Assembly: GCF_001940165.2 (NCBI RefSeq)
Contig: NZ_CP135162.1
Span: 2,872,001 to 2,936,000, forward strand
DNA: 64,000 nt
Direction: 5' to 3'
From: Roseburia sp. 831b
Lineage (GTDB): Bacteria > Bacillota > Clostridia > Lachnospirales > Lachnospiraceae
Within the stretch, counting starts at the first letter, position 1, and every line of letters begins with the position of its first letter. Shown here piece by piece: positions 24,804 through 33,493 of the stretch. The translations under genes were made by a program, and so were the position numbers. The notes below the pieces were generated by a model. The model saw nothing but the letters and a program-made list of their open reading frames with translations. It did not search any database and was not told where the DNA came from.

Positions 24804-25416
24804 TGATGATAGTCTGGTGGCAATTTCGTTAAAAACAATTTTAGAGGCAGATGCTGATATCGAAGTGGCTGCAATTGGTCATAATGGAAAAGAAGCAGTC
24901 GCATTTTATGAGAAATACAAACCGGATGTTTTGCTCATGGATATCCGAATGGAGGAAATGAGCGGATTAGAAGCCGCAGAACAGATTTTAAAGCGGAATT
25001 TAGATGCAAAAATTCTGTTTTTGACGACATTTTCGGATGATGAATATATAGTAAAAGCGCTAAGTATTGGTGCAAAAGGATATATTTTAAAACAGGATTT
25101 TGAAGGAATCGTGCCAGCATTAAAGGCGGTTCATGGAGGACAGAGTGTGTTTGGCGGGGAGATTGTGACAAAGATTCCCGTATTAAAACAAAGCAAGGCG
25201 GAGTTTGATTACGCACAGTATGAGATTAGTGAAAAAGAGCAAGGCATCATTGAACTTGTGGCGGAGGGATTCAGCAACCGGGAGATTTCGGAGAAACTTT
25301 TCTTAAGTGAGGGAACCGTCAGAAATTACATCAGCAGTGTATTAGAAAAGTTAAATCTTCGGGATCGTACGCAGTTGGCTGTATTTTATTATAAAAATGT
25401 AAGAAACGAAAGGTAA
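24784..25416 (+). CDS. NarL/LuxR-type response regulator
   Basis: 210 residues: a receiver domain with acidic pocket DDD near residues 7-9 and phospho-acceptor in VLLMDIRMEEMSG, then a LuxR helix-turn-helix (EKEQGIIELVAEGFSNREIS and LSEGTVRNYISSVL). Partner of the overlapping histidine kinase. The divergent ABC-2 exporter is the most likely target. The tatD gene follows after 8 bases, so it may be cotranscribed. Confidence 0.95.
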   Translation: MKVLVIDDDSLVAISLKTILEADADIEVAAIGHNGKEAVAFYEKYKPDVLLMDIRMEEMSGLEAAEQILKRNLDAKILFLTTFSDDEYIVKALSIGAKGYILKQDFEGIVPALKAVHGGQSVFGGEIVTKIPVLKQSKAEFDYAQYEISEKEQGIIELVAEGFSNREISEKLFLSEGTVRNYISSVLEKLNLRDRTQLAVFYYKNVRNER

Positions 25417-25424
25417 GAGGAAGT

Positions 25425-26201
25425 ATGATATTTGAAACACATGCTCATTATGATGATGAGTGTTTTACGGAGGATCAGGATGCGTTAATCAAAAGTATGC
25501 CGGAAAAAGGAATTGGCAGGATTATCAATGTCGGGTCTTCGATAGAATCAACCAAAACAACGCTTGAACTTGCAAAAAAATATGATTATGTTTATGCAGC
25601 AGTCGGGGTACATCCAAGTGATATAGATGGACTTAACGAAGATACTTTTGCATGGTTAAAGGAGCAGACAGCCTGGGAAAAGACCGTTGCAATCGGGGAA
25701 ATCGGTCTGGATTATTATTGGGATAAAGAGCCGGAAGTACAGGAAAGACAGCGAGAGTGGTTTCGCCGTCAGATGGAACTTGCAAGGGAAGTAAATCTTC
25801 CAGTGATTATTCATTCCAGGGATGCAGCCGAAGATACCATGCGCCTTATGAAAGAAATCCACGCACAGGAGATACCGGGTGTCATTCACTGTTATTCCTA
25901 TTCCAAGGAAATGGCACAGGAGTTTATCAAAATGGGATATTACATCGGTGTCGGCGGTGTTGTCACTTTTAAAAATGCAAAGAAATTAAAGGAGACTGTC
26001 GAGGCAATTCCGTTGGAGAGAATTCTGTTAGAGACAGATTGCCCGTACATGGCACCGGAACCACACCGCGGAACGAGAAACGATTCTTCTAATATTCCGT
26101 ATGTGATTGCAAAAATTGCTGAGCTAAAACAAGTGTCGGAAGCCGAGGTAGAAAGAGTCACAGAGCAAAATGCAAGGACTCTATTTCGCAAGGTGCGATA
26201 G
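25425..26201 (+). CDS. tatD: TatD-family metal-dependent hydrolase
   Basis: 258 residues of a TIM-barrel metallohydrolase: ETHAHYDDECF (HxH), VGVHPSD, GEIGLDYYWD (metal Glu), IIHSRDA, VIHCYS and ETDCPYMAPEPHRG are the family metal ligands in order. TatD proteins are 3'-5' DNases that act on damaged DNA. AGAGGAAG precedes the ATG. The last 21 bases overlap the end of the convergent DNA-repair-like gene. Confidence 0.95.
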   Translation: MIFETHAHYDDECFTEDQDALIKSMPEKGIGRIINVGSSIESTKTTLELAKKYDYVYAAVGVHPSDIDGLNEDTFAWLKEQTAWEKTVAIGEIGLDYYWDKEPEVQERQREWFRRQMELAREVNLPVIIHSRDAAEDTMRLMKEIHAQEIPGVIHCYSYSKEMAQEFIKMGYYIGVGGVVTFKNAKKLKETVEAIPLERILLETDCPYMAPEPHRGTRNDSSNIPYVIAKIAELKQVSEAEVERVTEQNARTLFRKVR

Positions 26202-27011
26202 TTCTACGGTGTCCTTCCAAAATCGTTTTGGAATATTTTGAGCCTGAAGCTTTGGATTCTCCCTGGCTTCGATGGCAATATGCTCAAAGAAGGTCAGCCA
26301 GAGTTCCTGGTACAAGGATTCTTTTTCGGAGAGCTGCGTCAGAATCTCCTGATTTAGGTCAGAGGCATCCGTCAAGGCATAGTAGGTTCCAGATTTATGA
26401 ATGGCGGCAAGTTTCCGGGTCTCATCATAGATTAGGAAGTTCTCCTGTGGCAGGCGGTCAGTAAAATGCTCTGCAAGAATCGGCAGGCAGTGATTTTGTG
26501 GGTGTATTACTGAAAATAGTACACCGTTTGCCAGCTCCTGAAACCGGAGGAATCCCAACAGATGGTGTGCCTCATTGTGTGTGGCACGGGATAAATCAAA
26601 CACACGGTGAATGTATGGATTCCCTAAATAGTGAAGGACAGAGGCACCAAAAGGAATATCAGAGCCCTGCGGTTTCTTTAAGGCGTAACAGATGGTAAAG
26701 TAGACCGCATTTGCTTTATCCATAGACTTCTTTTTCCCGGAGGTGTCAACGGCAAGAATGGCGGAGACAATCGTCTCGTAGAACTCTTCGCCTAGTTTTT
26801 CATATAAGGTATGGCGAACCTTTGCGGCTTTTTCAAAGGAGACCGGTACCGGAATGTATTCCGTAAAAAGTTGATAGTTTGCATCGGGATGGCAGGATAG
26901 ACCAATATCCTGCTCCTTTAAGGTATCGCGATGGGCAACTTTAAACGCGAAAGCGTCATACACACCGGTTAAGATCCCATCAATGCTGTTTTCGCAGACG
27001 AAGATATACAT
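26181..27011 (-). CDS. TIGR03915-family putative DNA repair protein
   Basis: 276 residues. It matches the protein family that always accompanies a radical SAM partner (TIGR03915 beside TIGR03916), with the typical N-terminus YIFVCENSIDGILTGVYDAF and a C-terminal DUF4130-like region (PKRFWKDTVELSHL). It is thought to be related to uracil-DNA-glycosylase-like modules; no catalytic assignment is possible here. Its start overlaps the radical SAM gene by 43 bases, so the proteins are made together. Confidence 0.88.
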   Translation of the reverse strand: MYIFVCENSIDGILTGVYDAFAFKVAHRDTLKEQDIGLSCHPDANYQLFTEYIPVPVSFEKAAKVRHTLYEKLGEEFYETIVSAILAVDTSGKKKSMDKANAVYFTICYALKKPQGSDIPFGASVLHYLGNPYIHRVFDLSRATHNEAHHLLGFLRFQELANGVLFSVIHPQNHCLPILAEHFTDRLPQENFLIYDETRKLAAIHKSGTYYALTDASDLNQEILTQLSEKESLYQELWLTFFEHIAIEARENPKLQAQNIPKRFWKDTVELSHLAK

Positions 27012-28309
27012 AAAGAATCCTCCATACTTGTGTCAAAAAGGCTTAATTGCTGATAACCACTGTTTCGAATTTCTTTTGGAATCATGGTTTTGTCTCCGAT
27101 TAGGTTGCGGCAGATATAATCCTCTTCTAATTTGGTGTGATACATCATGTGACCGGAGCAGGTGATAAAATAAAGTGCCCGTTTTAAGACCACACCAATC
27201 TTTTTTAAATCAGAGAAATCGAGCCGGCTCATGCGTCTTGCTTTCACAATTCGCTGGGCTGATTTGGCACCAATGCCAGGGACACGAAGAAGTGTGCGAT
27301 AATCAGCTTTGTTGATTTCTACCGGAAAAAGTTCCAAATGGCGCAGCGCCCAGTCACATTTCGGATCTAAGTAAATATTAAAATCAGGTCGGTCCTCGGA
27401 GAGCAGTTCATTCACCTTGAAATGATAATAGCGAAGCAAAAAGTCAGCCTGATAGAGCCGGTGTTCACGAAGAAGTGGTGGACCGCCAGGTAGAACCGGC
27501 AGATTTGCGTTATGGTTGACGTTGACAAACGCAGAGTAAAAGACACGTTTTAAATCAAAATTCTGGTAAAGTCCTTCTGCAACACTCATAATCTGGTAAT
27601 CTGTTTCGGGTGTGGCGCCAATAATCATCTGGGTACTTTGACCTGCAGGAACAAATTTCGGTGTCTTTTGGTAGAGCATCAGTTCATTTTTATTCTCCGT
27701 GATACCATTTTGAATCATACGCATTGGCTTTAGAATGGTATGTCTTGATTTGTGTGGGGCAAGCTGCCTTAGACTGCCGGTGGTTGGCAGCTCCAAGTTA
27801 ATGCTCATGCGGTCGGCTAAAAATCCGGTTTTTTCAATCAAAAGAGGATCTGCACCCGGAATCGCCTTCACATGGATATAGCCGTTAAAATGGTGTCTGA
27901 CGCGCAGCTGATAAAGCGTCTGATAAATCAGATCCATCGTGTAATTGGGACTAATCAGAATGCCGGAACTTAAGAATAGCCCCTCGATATAATTTCTTCT
28001 GTAAAATTCCATTGTAATCTCACAAACTTCATCTGGGGTAAAAGAAGCACGTGGAATGTCGGAATTACAGTTGTTCTGGCAATAGGAGCAGTTGAAAATA
28101 CATTCATTGGTGAAAAGAATCTTTAATAAGGAAACACAGCGTCCATCTGCAGAAAAAGTATGACAGATTCCGGCGGCAATGGAATTCCCCATGCCATCCT
28201 TCGTACCGGAACGGTCCACACCGCTTGACGTACAAGCAACATCATATTTTGCTGCATCGGTTAAGATTGCTAATTTTTCCATCAGGGAAAGATTCTGTTG
28301 AATGTTCAT
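26969..28309 (-). CDS. Radical SAM putative DNA modification/repair protein (TIGR03916)
   Basis: 446 residues from the ATG at 28309, preceded by GAGGAG; a longer start at 28348 lacks a site. A CxxxCxxC-type cluster motif is in NECIFNCSYCQNNC, and a helix-hairpin-helix DNA-binding motif LRVPGIGAKSAQRIVKARR sits near residue 330. Together they suggest radical chemistry on DNA. The promoter upstream is flanked by two LexA-type boxes, direct support for a DNA-damage role. Cotranscribed with the TIGR03915 gene. Confidence 0.92.
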   Translation of the reverse strand: MNIQQNLSLMEKLAILTDAAKYDVACTSSGVDRSGTKDGMGNSIAAGICHTFSADGRCVSLLKILFTNECIFNCSYCQNNCNSDIPRASFTPDEVCEITMEFYRRNYIEGLFLSSGILISPNYTMDLIYQTLYQLRVRHHFNGYIHVKAIPGADPLLIEKTGFLADRMSINLELPTTGSLRQLAPHKSRHTILKPMRMIQNGITENKNELMLYQKTPKFVPAGQSTQMIIGATPETDYQIMSVAEGLYQNFDLKRVFYSAFVNVNHNANLPVLPGGPPLLREHRLYQADFLLRYYHFKVNELLSEDRPDFNIYLDPKCDWALRHLELFPVEINKADYRTLLRVPGIGAKSAQRIVKARRMSRLDFSDLKKIGVVLKRALYFITCSGHMMYHTKLEEDYICRNLIGDKTMIPKEIRNSGYQQLSLFDTSMEDSLCISSSAKTALMGS

Positions 28310-28412
28310 CTGAAATCTCCTCGTGTTTTTCTTGTCGAAGTTTTGCAAAAGTCTTACAAAATAATTTACTAAAAAGTTTAAAAGTAATTTCTTTTAAGAG
28401 TTATCAAAACAA

Positions 28413-28480
28413 GAACATCTGTTCGGAATAATCATAACACACTAATATATAAAAAGCAATACAAAATCGAATGTTTGTTC
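28413..28480 (-). promoter_or_regulatory. SOS-regulated promoter with two LexA boxes
   Basis: On the minus strand, TTGCTT (28459-28454), 17 bases, TATGAT (28436-28431). GAACATCTGTTC (28413-28424) fits the Gram-positive LexA box GAAC-N4-GTTC exactly and follows the -10. GAATGTTTGTTC (28469-28480), one base off, precedes the -35. Boxes on both sides of the core promoter suggest tight LexA repression. Confidence 0.8.
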
Positions 28481-28502
28481 GAAAACTTCAAAACATCAAA
28501 AA

Positions 28503-28553
28503 GAAAAATGCGGGTGGATAAAGGTAGCCGTTACATTCCCTGCATTTTTGATG
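28503..28553. terminator. Bidirectional terminator-like hairpin
   Basis: AAAAATGCGGG pairs imperfectly with CCCTGCATTTTT across a 25-base loop; A and T runs flank it on both strands. Confidence 0.5.
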
Positions 28554-28654
28554 ATTATTTGTTATAGGCATTTTGGCGAGCAAAATATTATGATTATTTT
28601 ATTTTGACTAATAGATTTTCATGCTATATGCAGATGTCGTGTCACTTTGTTTTT

Positions 28655-28700
28655 GTATGCACAGTGATTTACATGCTGTATGCACAGTGATTTACATGCC
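28655..28700 (+). repeat. 23-bp tandem repeat, two copies
   Basis: GTATGCACAGTGATTTACAT followed by GCT or GCC, at 28655-28677 and 28678-28700. Part of a gene-poor tract in which GGCATG recurs several times. Confidence 0.75.
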
Positions 28701-28880
28701 TAATTGACGTTTTATAAATTCAGGCATGCGCATTCGAGTGCTTTTTTTTCTTTTATGCGTGCCTGATGCCCTATTTCTAGGAAAAGGCATGCATTTTATA
28801 TGGATGCATTTGCACTTTTACAGTGCTTATAGACATTTTCGTGTTCGTAGGCATGTATTTTCTGTGTTCAAGTTACATGC

Positions 28881-29072
28881 CAAACAAGCAAATAATTGCT
28901 AAAGGCACAGCAAATTCCTTCCAACACCAGTGTGGCGCGCGTGCCAAACAGGCAAATAATTGCTAAAGGCACAGCAAATTCCTCCCAACATCAGCGCAGC
29001 GCGCGTGCGAAACAAGCAAGTAATTACCCAAGGCACAGCGAATTCCTCTAAACACCTTCGCAGCGCGCGTGC
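28881..29072 (+). repeat. 64-bp tandem repeats, three copies
   Basis: Copies begin at 28881, 28945 and 29009. Shared core: AAACAAGCAAATAATT, then AAGGCACAGC, AATTCCT and a closing CAGCGCGCGTGC. Divergence grows from copy 1 to copy 3. No gene is seen from 28310 to 29555 apart from unconvincing short frames; a 9-bp dyad TAATAGGAA/TTCCTATTA lies at 29207-29230. Confidence 0.8.
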
Positions 29073-29555
29073 CTAACATCCCAATCCATGTCAAAGGCAT
29101 GATTATAAAAAAGAATTCTGCAAGCAGGATTTTCCGCCTGTAGCGGGTCGCATTTGTGACACTATTCAACTCTGCCGCAGTGCAATCCTCGTGGAGCATT
29201 TTTATGTAATAGGAACGAAATTTCCTATTATATAAAGAGAGTTATCATATTCCTTACGGTATGCAGTGCGAAAGGAGGAGCCGGGAATTAACAGTAACAT
29301 CAAGAATATATGCTACATCTTGGCAGATGCCCCGGATGAAAGGTTATTCCAATACAGTCGGCGGTCAAATAAAAAATAGTTCCCTATCGCGACAGAAAGA
29401 AACAAGATTGCGCAGTTAAAAGAAATCAGAAGGTGCGATAGAAAGAAGCCAGAATCGGTTGATTTTTCAAGCATCATTTTGTATGATATTTTGTAATATC
29501 GTTCTTTTGCACCACAAAAGAACAAATATGGATTACAGGAAGTTATGGGAGTAGA

Positions 29556-30827
29556 ATGAAAAAAGAGATAAAACCGGATTTTTACAAGAAATTCCAATGT
29601 ATTGCCGGAGAATGTGAAATTACCTGCTGTCAGGAGTGGAAGATAGCGGTGGATGAGGATATCCGGAAGAGATGGGAGAATATTACGCCAGGCTCCACAG
29701 AAAAACTAACCGATTATATAGAAGAAAAAGAAGGCACATCCGTGATTCGGTTAAAAGAGAATCACAAATGTCCGTTCCTAAACAAAGAAAAATTATGTAA
29801 ACTTGTGATGGAGTATGGAGAGGAGACACTTTCGAAGACGTGTCAGCTTTTTCCGCGACAGATTCATGAATTTTCGGACCGGACGGAATATGCGCTTGTG
29901 ACCTGCTGTCCGGAGGTGGTGGACATGCTTTCAAAGGAAAAACCATTCGAGAGCGCCGACCTGTTGGAGAAGGAAAAATCACTCGATGGCATCGGCCTGT
30001 TGGAGAAAGAAAAACCATTCGAGAGCGCCGACCTGCTGAAACAGGAGAATGACCTTCAACGCTCTACCGAAAAACAAGATTTCTTAGCTCAAATCCGCTA
30101 CCTGATCTGTTCCATCTTAGAAAATGAGGCTTACTCTGTAGAAAAGGCACTCAAAATGTCCTTTTATGTGCTGCTTGACATTTTGGAAAAAGCAGGCATG
30201 CCGAATCGGAATGCACGCAGACAAAAGCGGGTATCGCTGGATGACTACGGAATTAACTACAAATGTATTTCGTTGGAAGCATACCAGGAAGAGGCGTTGC
30301 AGGAATTGTCGGATGCCATGGATGCGATGGAACAGGATGCACTTGCAACGCTCGAGGAACGCAATGAACTGTTTTTGGATTTGGCAGAAAATTACCGCAA
30401 GGAGGGGCTTTACACTGCGTATTTAGAGCCAATTGCGCAGCTTGCGGAATCATATAGCGAGAACGGATATGACGAGGCTCTTTTGGACAAGAATGAGTCG
30501 TTTGAAAAAGAATTTGTAAAATATGAGACACTTCTTCGCAGATACTTTTTGCAGGAGATTTACGCAGATTTTCTGCTCCCGGAATCCAATTTACAGGACC
30601 TTGTTGTTGCATTTCAGTGGATTGGCATAGAATATGCTGCAATCCACCAGGCGCTCTTTTTGCGTTTCCAGCTGGAAAAAGAGGAGCTGCCATACAAGAC
30701 GGTGCGCAACTATCTTGTTGTGATTGCCCGCATGATGGGGTATGATGAGGATGATATCACAGAATATTTGCAGAACAGTTTCCAAAACCTGATTTGGGAA
30801 TGGGGCTATTTTGCACTGATTGTATAG
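29556..30827 (+). CDS. fliB: Flagellin lysine-N-methylase
   Basis: 423 residues. The N-terminal cysteine pattern YKKFQCIAGECEITCCQEW, then CPFLNKEKLCKL and KTCQLFPRQ, and VTCCPEV, identify the FliB family, which methylates surface lysines of flagellin. A GGGAGTAG site precedes the ATG. Residues about 128-162 contain a 36-bp-unit imperfect duplication (KPFESADLLEKEKS repeated with changes) not expected in the family. No flagellin or other flagellar gene is in the window, so it is an isolated copy here. Confidence 0.9.
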   Translation: MKKEIKPDFYKKFQCIAGECEITCCQEWKIAVDEDIRKRWENITPGSTEKLTDYIEEKEGTSVIRLKENHKCPFLNKEKLCKLVMEYGEETLSKTCQLFPRQIHEFSDRTEYALVTCCPEVVDMLSKEKPFESADLLEKEKSLDGIGLLEKEKPFESADLLKQENDLQRSTEKQDFLAQIRYLICSILENEAYSVEKALKMSFYVLLDILEKAGMPNRNARRQKRVSLDDYGINYKCISLEAYQEEALQELSDAMDAMEQDALATLEERNELFLDLAENYRKEGLYTAYLEPIAQLAESYSENGYDEALLDKNESFEKEFVKYETLLRRYFLQEIYADFLLPESNLQDLVVAFQWIGIEYAAIHQALFLRFQLEKEELPYKTVRNYLVVIARMMGYDEDDITEYLQNSFQNLIWEWGYFALIV

Positions 30828-30867
30828 AACAGCAATTGCGCAAAACCAGCGCAAGAATGGAGAATAG

Positions 30868-32030
30868 ATGGAAGAATTAAAAGAAAAGCTTGCACTGCTT
30901 ACCGAAAATGCATTGCAAAAAATAATCATCAGCAAGCCGGTCGACAAGGCGTCTGAGATTCGCAAGATTGTGGTTGAGCAGAAGAAGGCGTATTATCAGG
31001 CTGCGCGCTACACGGAGAAACAGGTTTTTCATGACAATGTGGAAAAAGAAGCACTTGCCACTTATTTATATGAAAAAATGATACACGATTTTTTACAGCT
31101 GAATGCATTTGATGAAGAAAAAGAATACATGCTGATGCTTTCGAAGAAGGGAAAATGACCCTTAAGGCGAAGAAAAAAGAGAAAGGTGCCGCAAAGGTTG
31201 AGACCGAGCATAATCGGAAGAAGCGCTATATTTTAGAGGAGGGCAAGGTCATTCCTCCGCTCGTAGATATGGGGATTTTTACAAAAGAAGGAAAAATAGT
31301 GCGCTCCATGTATGACAAGTTCCGCCAGATTAACCGTTTTCTTGAAATTGTAGATGATGGCGTGAAAGAATATACAAAAGATGAAATTCACATCATTGAT
31401 TTTGGCTGTGGAAAGTCCTACCTGACGTTCATTCTGTACTACTATTTTACGGAAATCAAGCATTTATAGGCACAGGTAGTCGGTCTTGATTTGAAAAAAG
31501 ATGTCATCGCAAAATGTAATGAGACGGCAAAAAAATATGGTTATGACGGACTTCGCTTTGAGTTAGGCGATATCAACGGATATCAGACACCGTTTGAGGT
31601 GGATATGGTGGTGACTTTGCATGCATGTGATGTGGCGACAGATTTTGCACTGTACAATGCGATAAACTGGAAGGCAGGCATGATTTTTTCCGTGCCATGC
31701 TGCCAGCACGAGCTCAATAAGCAGATGAAAACGGAGGATTTTGCCCTGCTGACAAGATATGGAATTATCAAGGAACGTTTTGCGGCGCTCACAACAGATG
31801 CAATCCGTGCAAATCTTTTGGAATACTGCGGGTACCGCACGCAGATGTTAGAATTTATCGATTTTGAGCAGACGCCGAAGAACCTGTTAATCCGCGCCGT
31901 GCGAAAACCGGTTGTGCCATCTTCTGTCAGGAAAAAATATCTTGCAGAGGTACACCAGGTGATGGAGGAATTCCAGGTTGATCCGATGCTATATCGCCTG
32001 TTAAAAGAGGACGGAAGAATTTCTTGCTAG
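30868..32030 (+). pseudogene. SAM-dependent methyltransferase, broken
   Basis: Three consecutive frames make one protein of about 385 residues: 30868-31158, then 31155-31466 one base back, then past an in-frame TAG at 31467-31469 to 32030. The second frame holds [12 protein letters not shown] and the SAM motif [13 protein letters not shown]; the third holds VVGLDLKKDVIAKC, VVTLHACDVATD and FSVPCCQHELN. Intact homologues have K-V-T at the first junction and an ordinary residue at the TAG. The first lesion looks like loss of one A from an A run. The enzyme class is clear, the substrate unknown. Confidence 0.85.
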
Positions 32031-32150
32031 AAAAAGTAAGTCATGCTAAAATTTTAAGAGGATTTATCACAAAATCATAAGAAAAAAGACACAAACGGAA
32101 CACAATTTTTTTACAAAATAGAACATGTTCCGAAGAAAGGTAATAGAGGA

Positions 32151-32555
32151 ATGGAAGATATTTTTACACAGTTTCCGGATAAGGAAACATTTGATGCATA
32201 CTGGAACAAGAATTACGTGCCGCTGACCTATGAGGATGTACGTGAAGAATTTGAAAATTATGTCAAAGAGGTGGAAGGGCATGTTTACCTTTCCGATTAT
32301 GAGGAAAACGGATGCGTTTCCAAGGCTGATTTTTTGGAAAATTTATCGCAGGATGCGCAGTTTATGTTTCAGGATACACTGACCGAGATTTTTTACGAGA
32401 AAAATCCGACGCTGTACGAAGTTGCGTTTGCGTTGTATGAAGAGGCGCAGATGAATGGTGCAGGGGATCAGAATGTTGCAAAGACTTTTCATGAGACTTA
32501 TCAGAATCTGTATCGCGACTTCATGAACCAGTTATTCGATGAGAAGCTTGCCTAG
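32151..32555 (+). CDS. Hypothetical acidic protein upstream of ksgA
   Basis: 134 residues, soluble, acidic, rich in aromatic residues and probably all helical (MEDIFTQFPDKETFDAYW). I do not recognise the family. GAGG precedes the ATG. The ksgA start lies 14 bases downstream, so the two are likely cotranscribed. A GAACATGTTC palindrome with CGGAACA arms lies at about 32093-32134; it has the wrong spacing for a LexA box. Confidence 0.8.
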   Translation: MEDIFTQFPDKETFDAYWNKNYVPLTYEDVREEFENYVKEVEGHVYLSDYEENGCVSKADFLENLSQDAQFMFQDTLTEIFYEKNPTLYEVAFALYEEAQMNGAGDQNVAKTFHETYQNLYRDFMNQLFDEKLA

Positions 32556-32569
32556 CAGGAGGAAAAAGG

Positions 32570-33442
32570 ATGGCATCATTAGGAATCCCGCAGAATACCA
32601 TTGAGGTTCTGCAAAAATATCATTTTAATTTTCAAAAAAAATTCGGACAGAACTTTTTGATTGATACGCATGTATTGGAAAAAATCATTGAGTCAGCGGA
32701 AATCACCAAAGAGGACCTCGTGTTAGAAGTAGGACCGGGAATCGGAACCATGACACAATATCTGTGTGAAAATGCAAGAGAAGTAATCGCGGTGGAAATC
32801 GACAAGAACCTGATTCCAATTTTAGCGGATACGTTAAGTGAGTACGATAACGTTACCGTCATCAACGAAGATATTTTAAAGGTTGACATAAAGAAACTTG
32901 CCGAAGAGCGAAATGGTGGAAAACCAATCAAGGTGGTAGCAAACCTGCCATATTACATCACGACGCCAATCATCATGGGACTTTTTGAAAGTCATGTTCC
33001 GATTGACAGCATCACAATTATGGTGCAAAAAGAGGTTGCGGACCGTATGCAGGTTGGACCGGGAACCAAAGAATATGGCGCACTTTCCCTTGCGGTACAG
33101 TATTATGCAAAACCGGAGATTGTGGCAAATGTTCCACCGAACTGTTTTATGCCACGGCCAAATGTAGGAAGTGCCGTGATTCGCCTGACCAGACATGAGC
33201 AGGTTCCGGTGCAGGTTGAGGATGAAAAATTAATGTTTCGTCTGATTCGTGCTTCCTTTAACCAGAGAAGAAAGACGCTGGTCAACGGATTAAACAATTC
33301 CCCTGAGATTCATCTTCCAAAAGAAGTGATTCAGGAAAGCATTGAGGAGCTGGGATTCCCGGCAACCATTCGAGGGGAAGCACTTACATTAGAACAGTTT
33401 GCGCAGTTAAGTAATATAATAGGTAGCAAACTGAAAGCTTAG
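32570..33442 (+). CDS. ksgA: 16S rRNA A1518/A1519 dimethyltransferase
   Basis: 290 residues. KFGQNFLID at the N-terminus, the SAM motif VLEVGPGIGTMT, the acidic EIDKNL, and the catalytic NLPYYITTPI are canonical for RsmA/KsgA; the C-terminal helical domain with FNQRRKTL follows. It dimethylates two adjacent adenines in helix 45 of 16S rRNA late in 30S assembly. CAGGAGG precedes the ATG. Confidence 0.96.
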   Translation: MASLGIPQNTIEVLQKYHFNFQKKFGQNFLIDTHVLEKIIESAEITKEDLVLEVGPGIGTMTQYLCENAREVIAVEIDKNLIPILADTLSEYDNVTVINEDILKVDIKKLAEERNGGKPIKVVANLPYYITTPIIMGLFESHVPIDSITIMVQKEVADRMQVGPGTKEYGALSLAVQYYAKPEIVANVPPNCFMPRPNVGSAVIRLTRHEQVPVQVEDEKLMFRLIRASFNQRRKTLVNGLNNSPEIHLPKEVIQESIEELGFPATIRGEALTLEQFAQLSNIIGSKLKA

Positions 33443-33493
33443 ATATAAATGTCCCATAAATAGGACAAATGCAAAAAAGAGAGGGAAATAGAC

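Noticed and set aside
28881..29072. Possible CRISPR array
   Set aside because: The 64-bp units are similar over their whole length, so there are no spacers; only three copies and no cas genes.
29261..29420. Short frame of about 52 codons with AAAGGAGG nearby
   Set aside because: The Shine-Dalgarno-like sequence lies inside the frame, not before it, and no family is recognised.
31467..31469. TAG as pyrrolysine or programmed read-through codon
   Set aside because: No pyl gene or read-through signal is seen, and the same gene also has a frameshift, so simple decay is likelier.
32093..32134. SOS box upstream of the 134-residue gene
   Set aside because: GAACATGTTC has two bases between half-sites instead of four and does not fit the LexA box.
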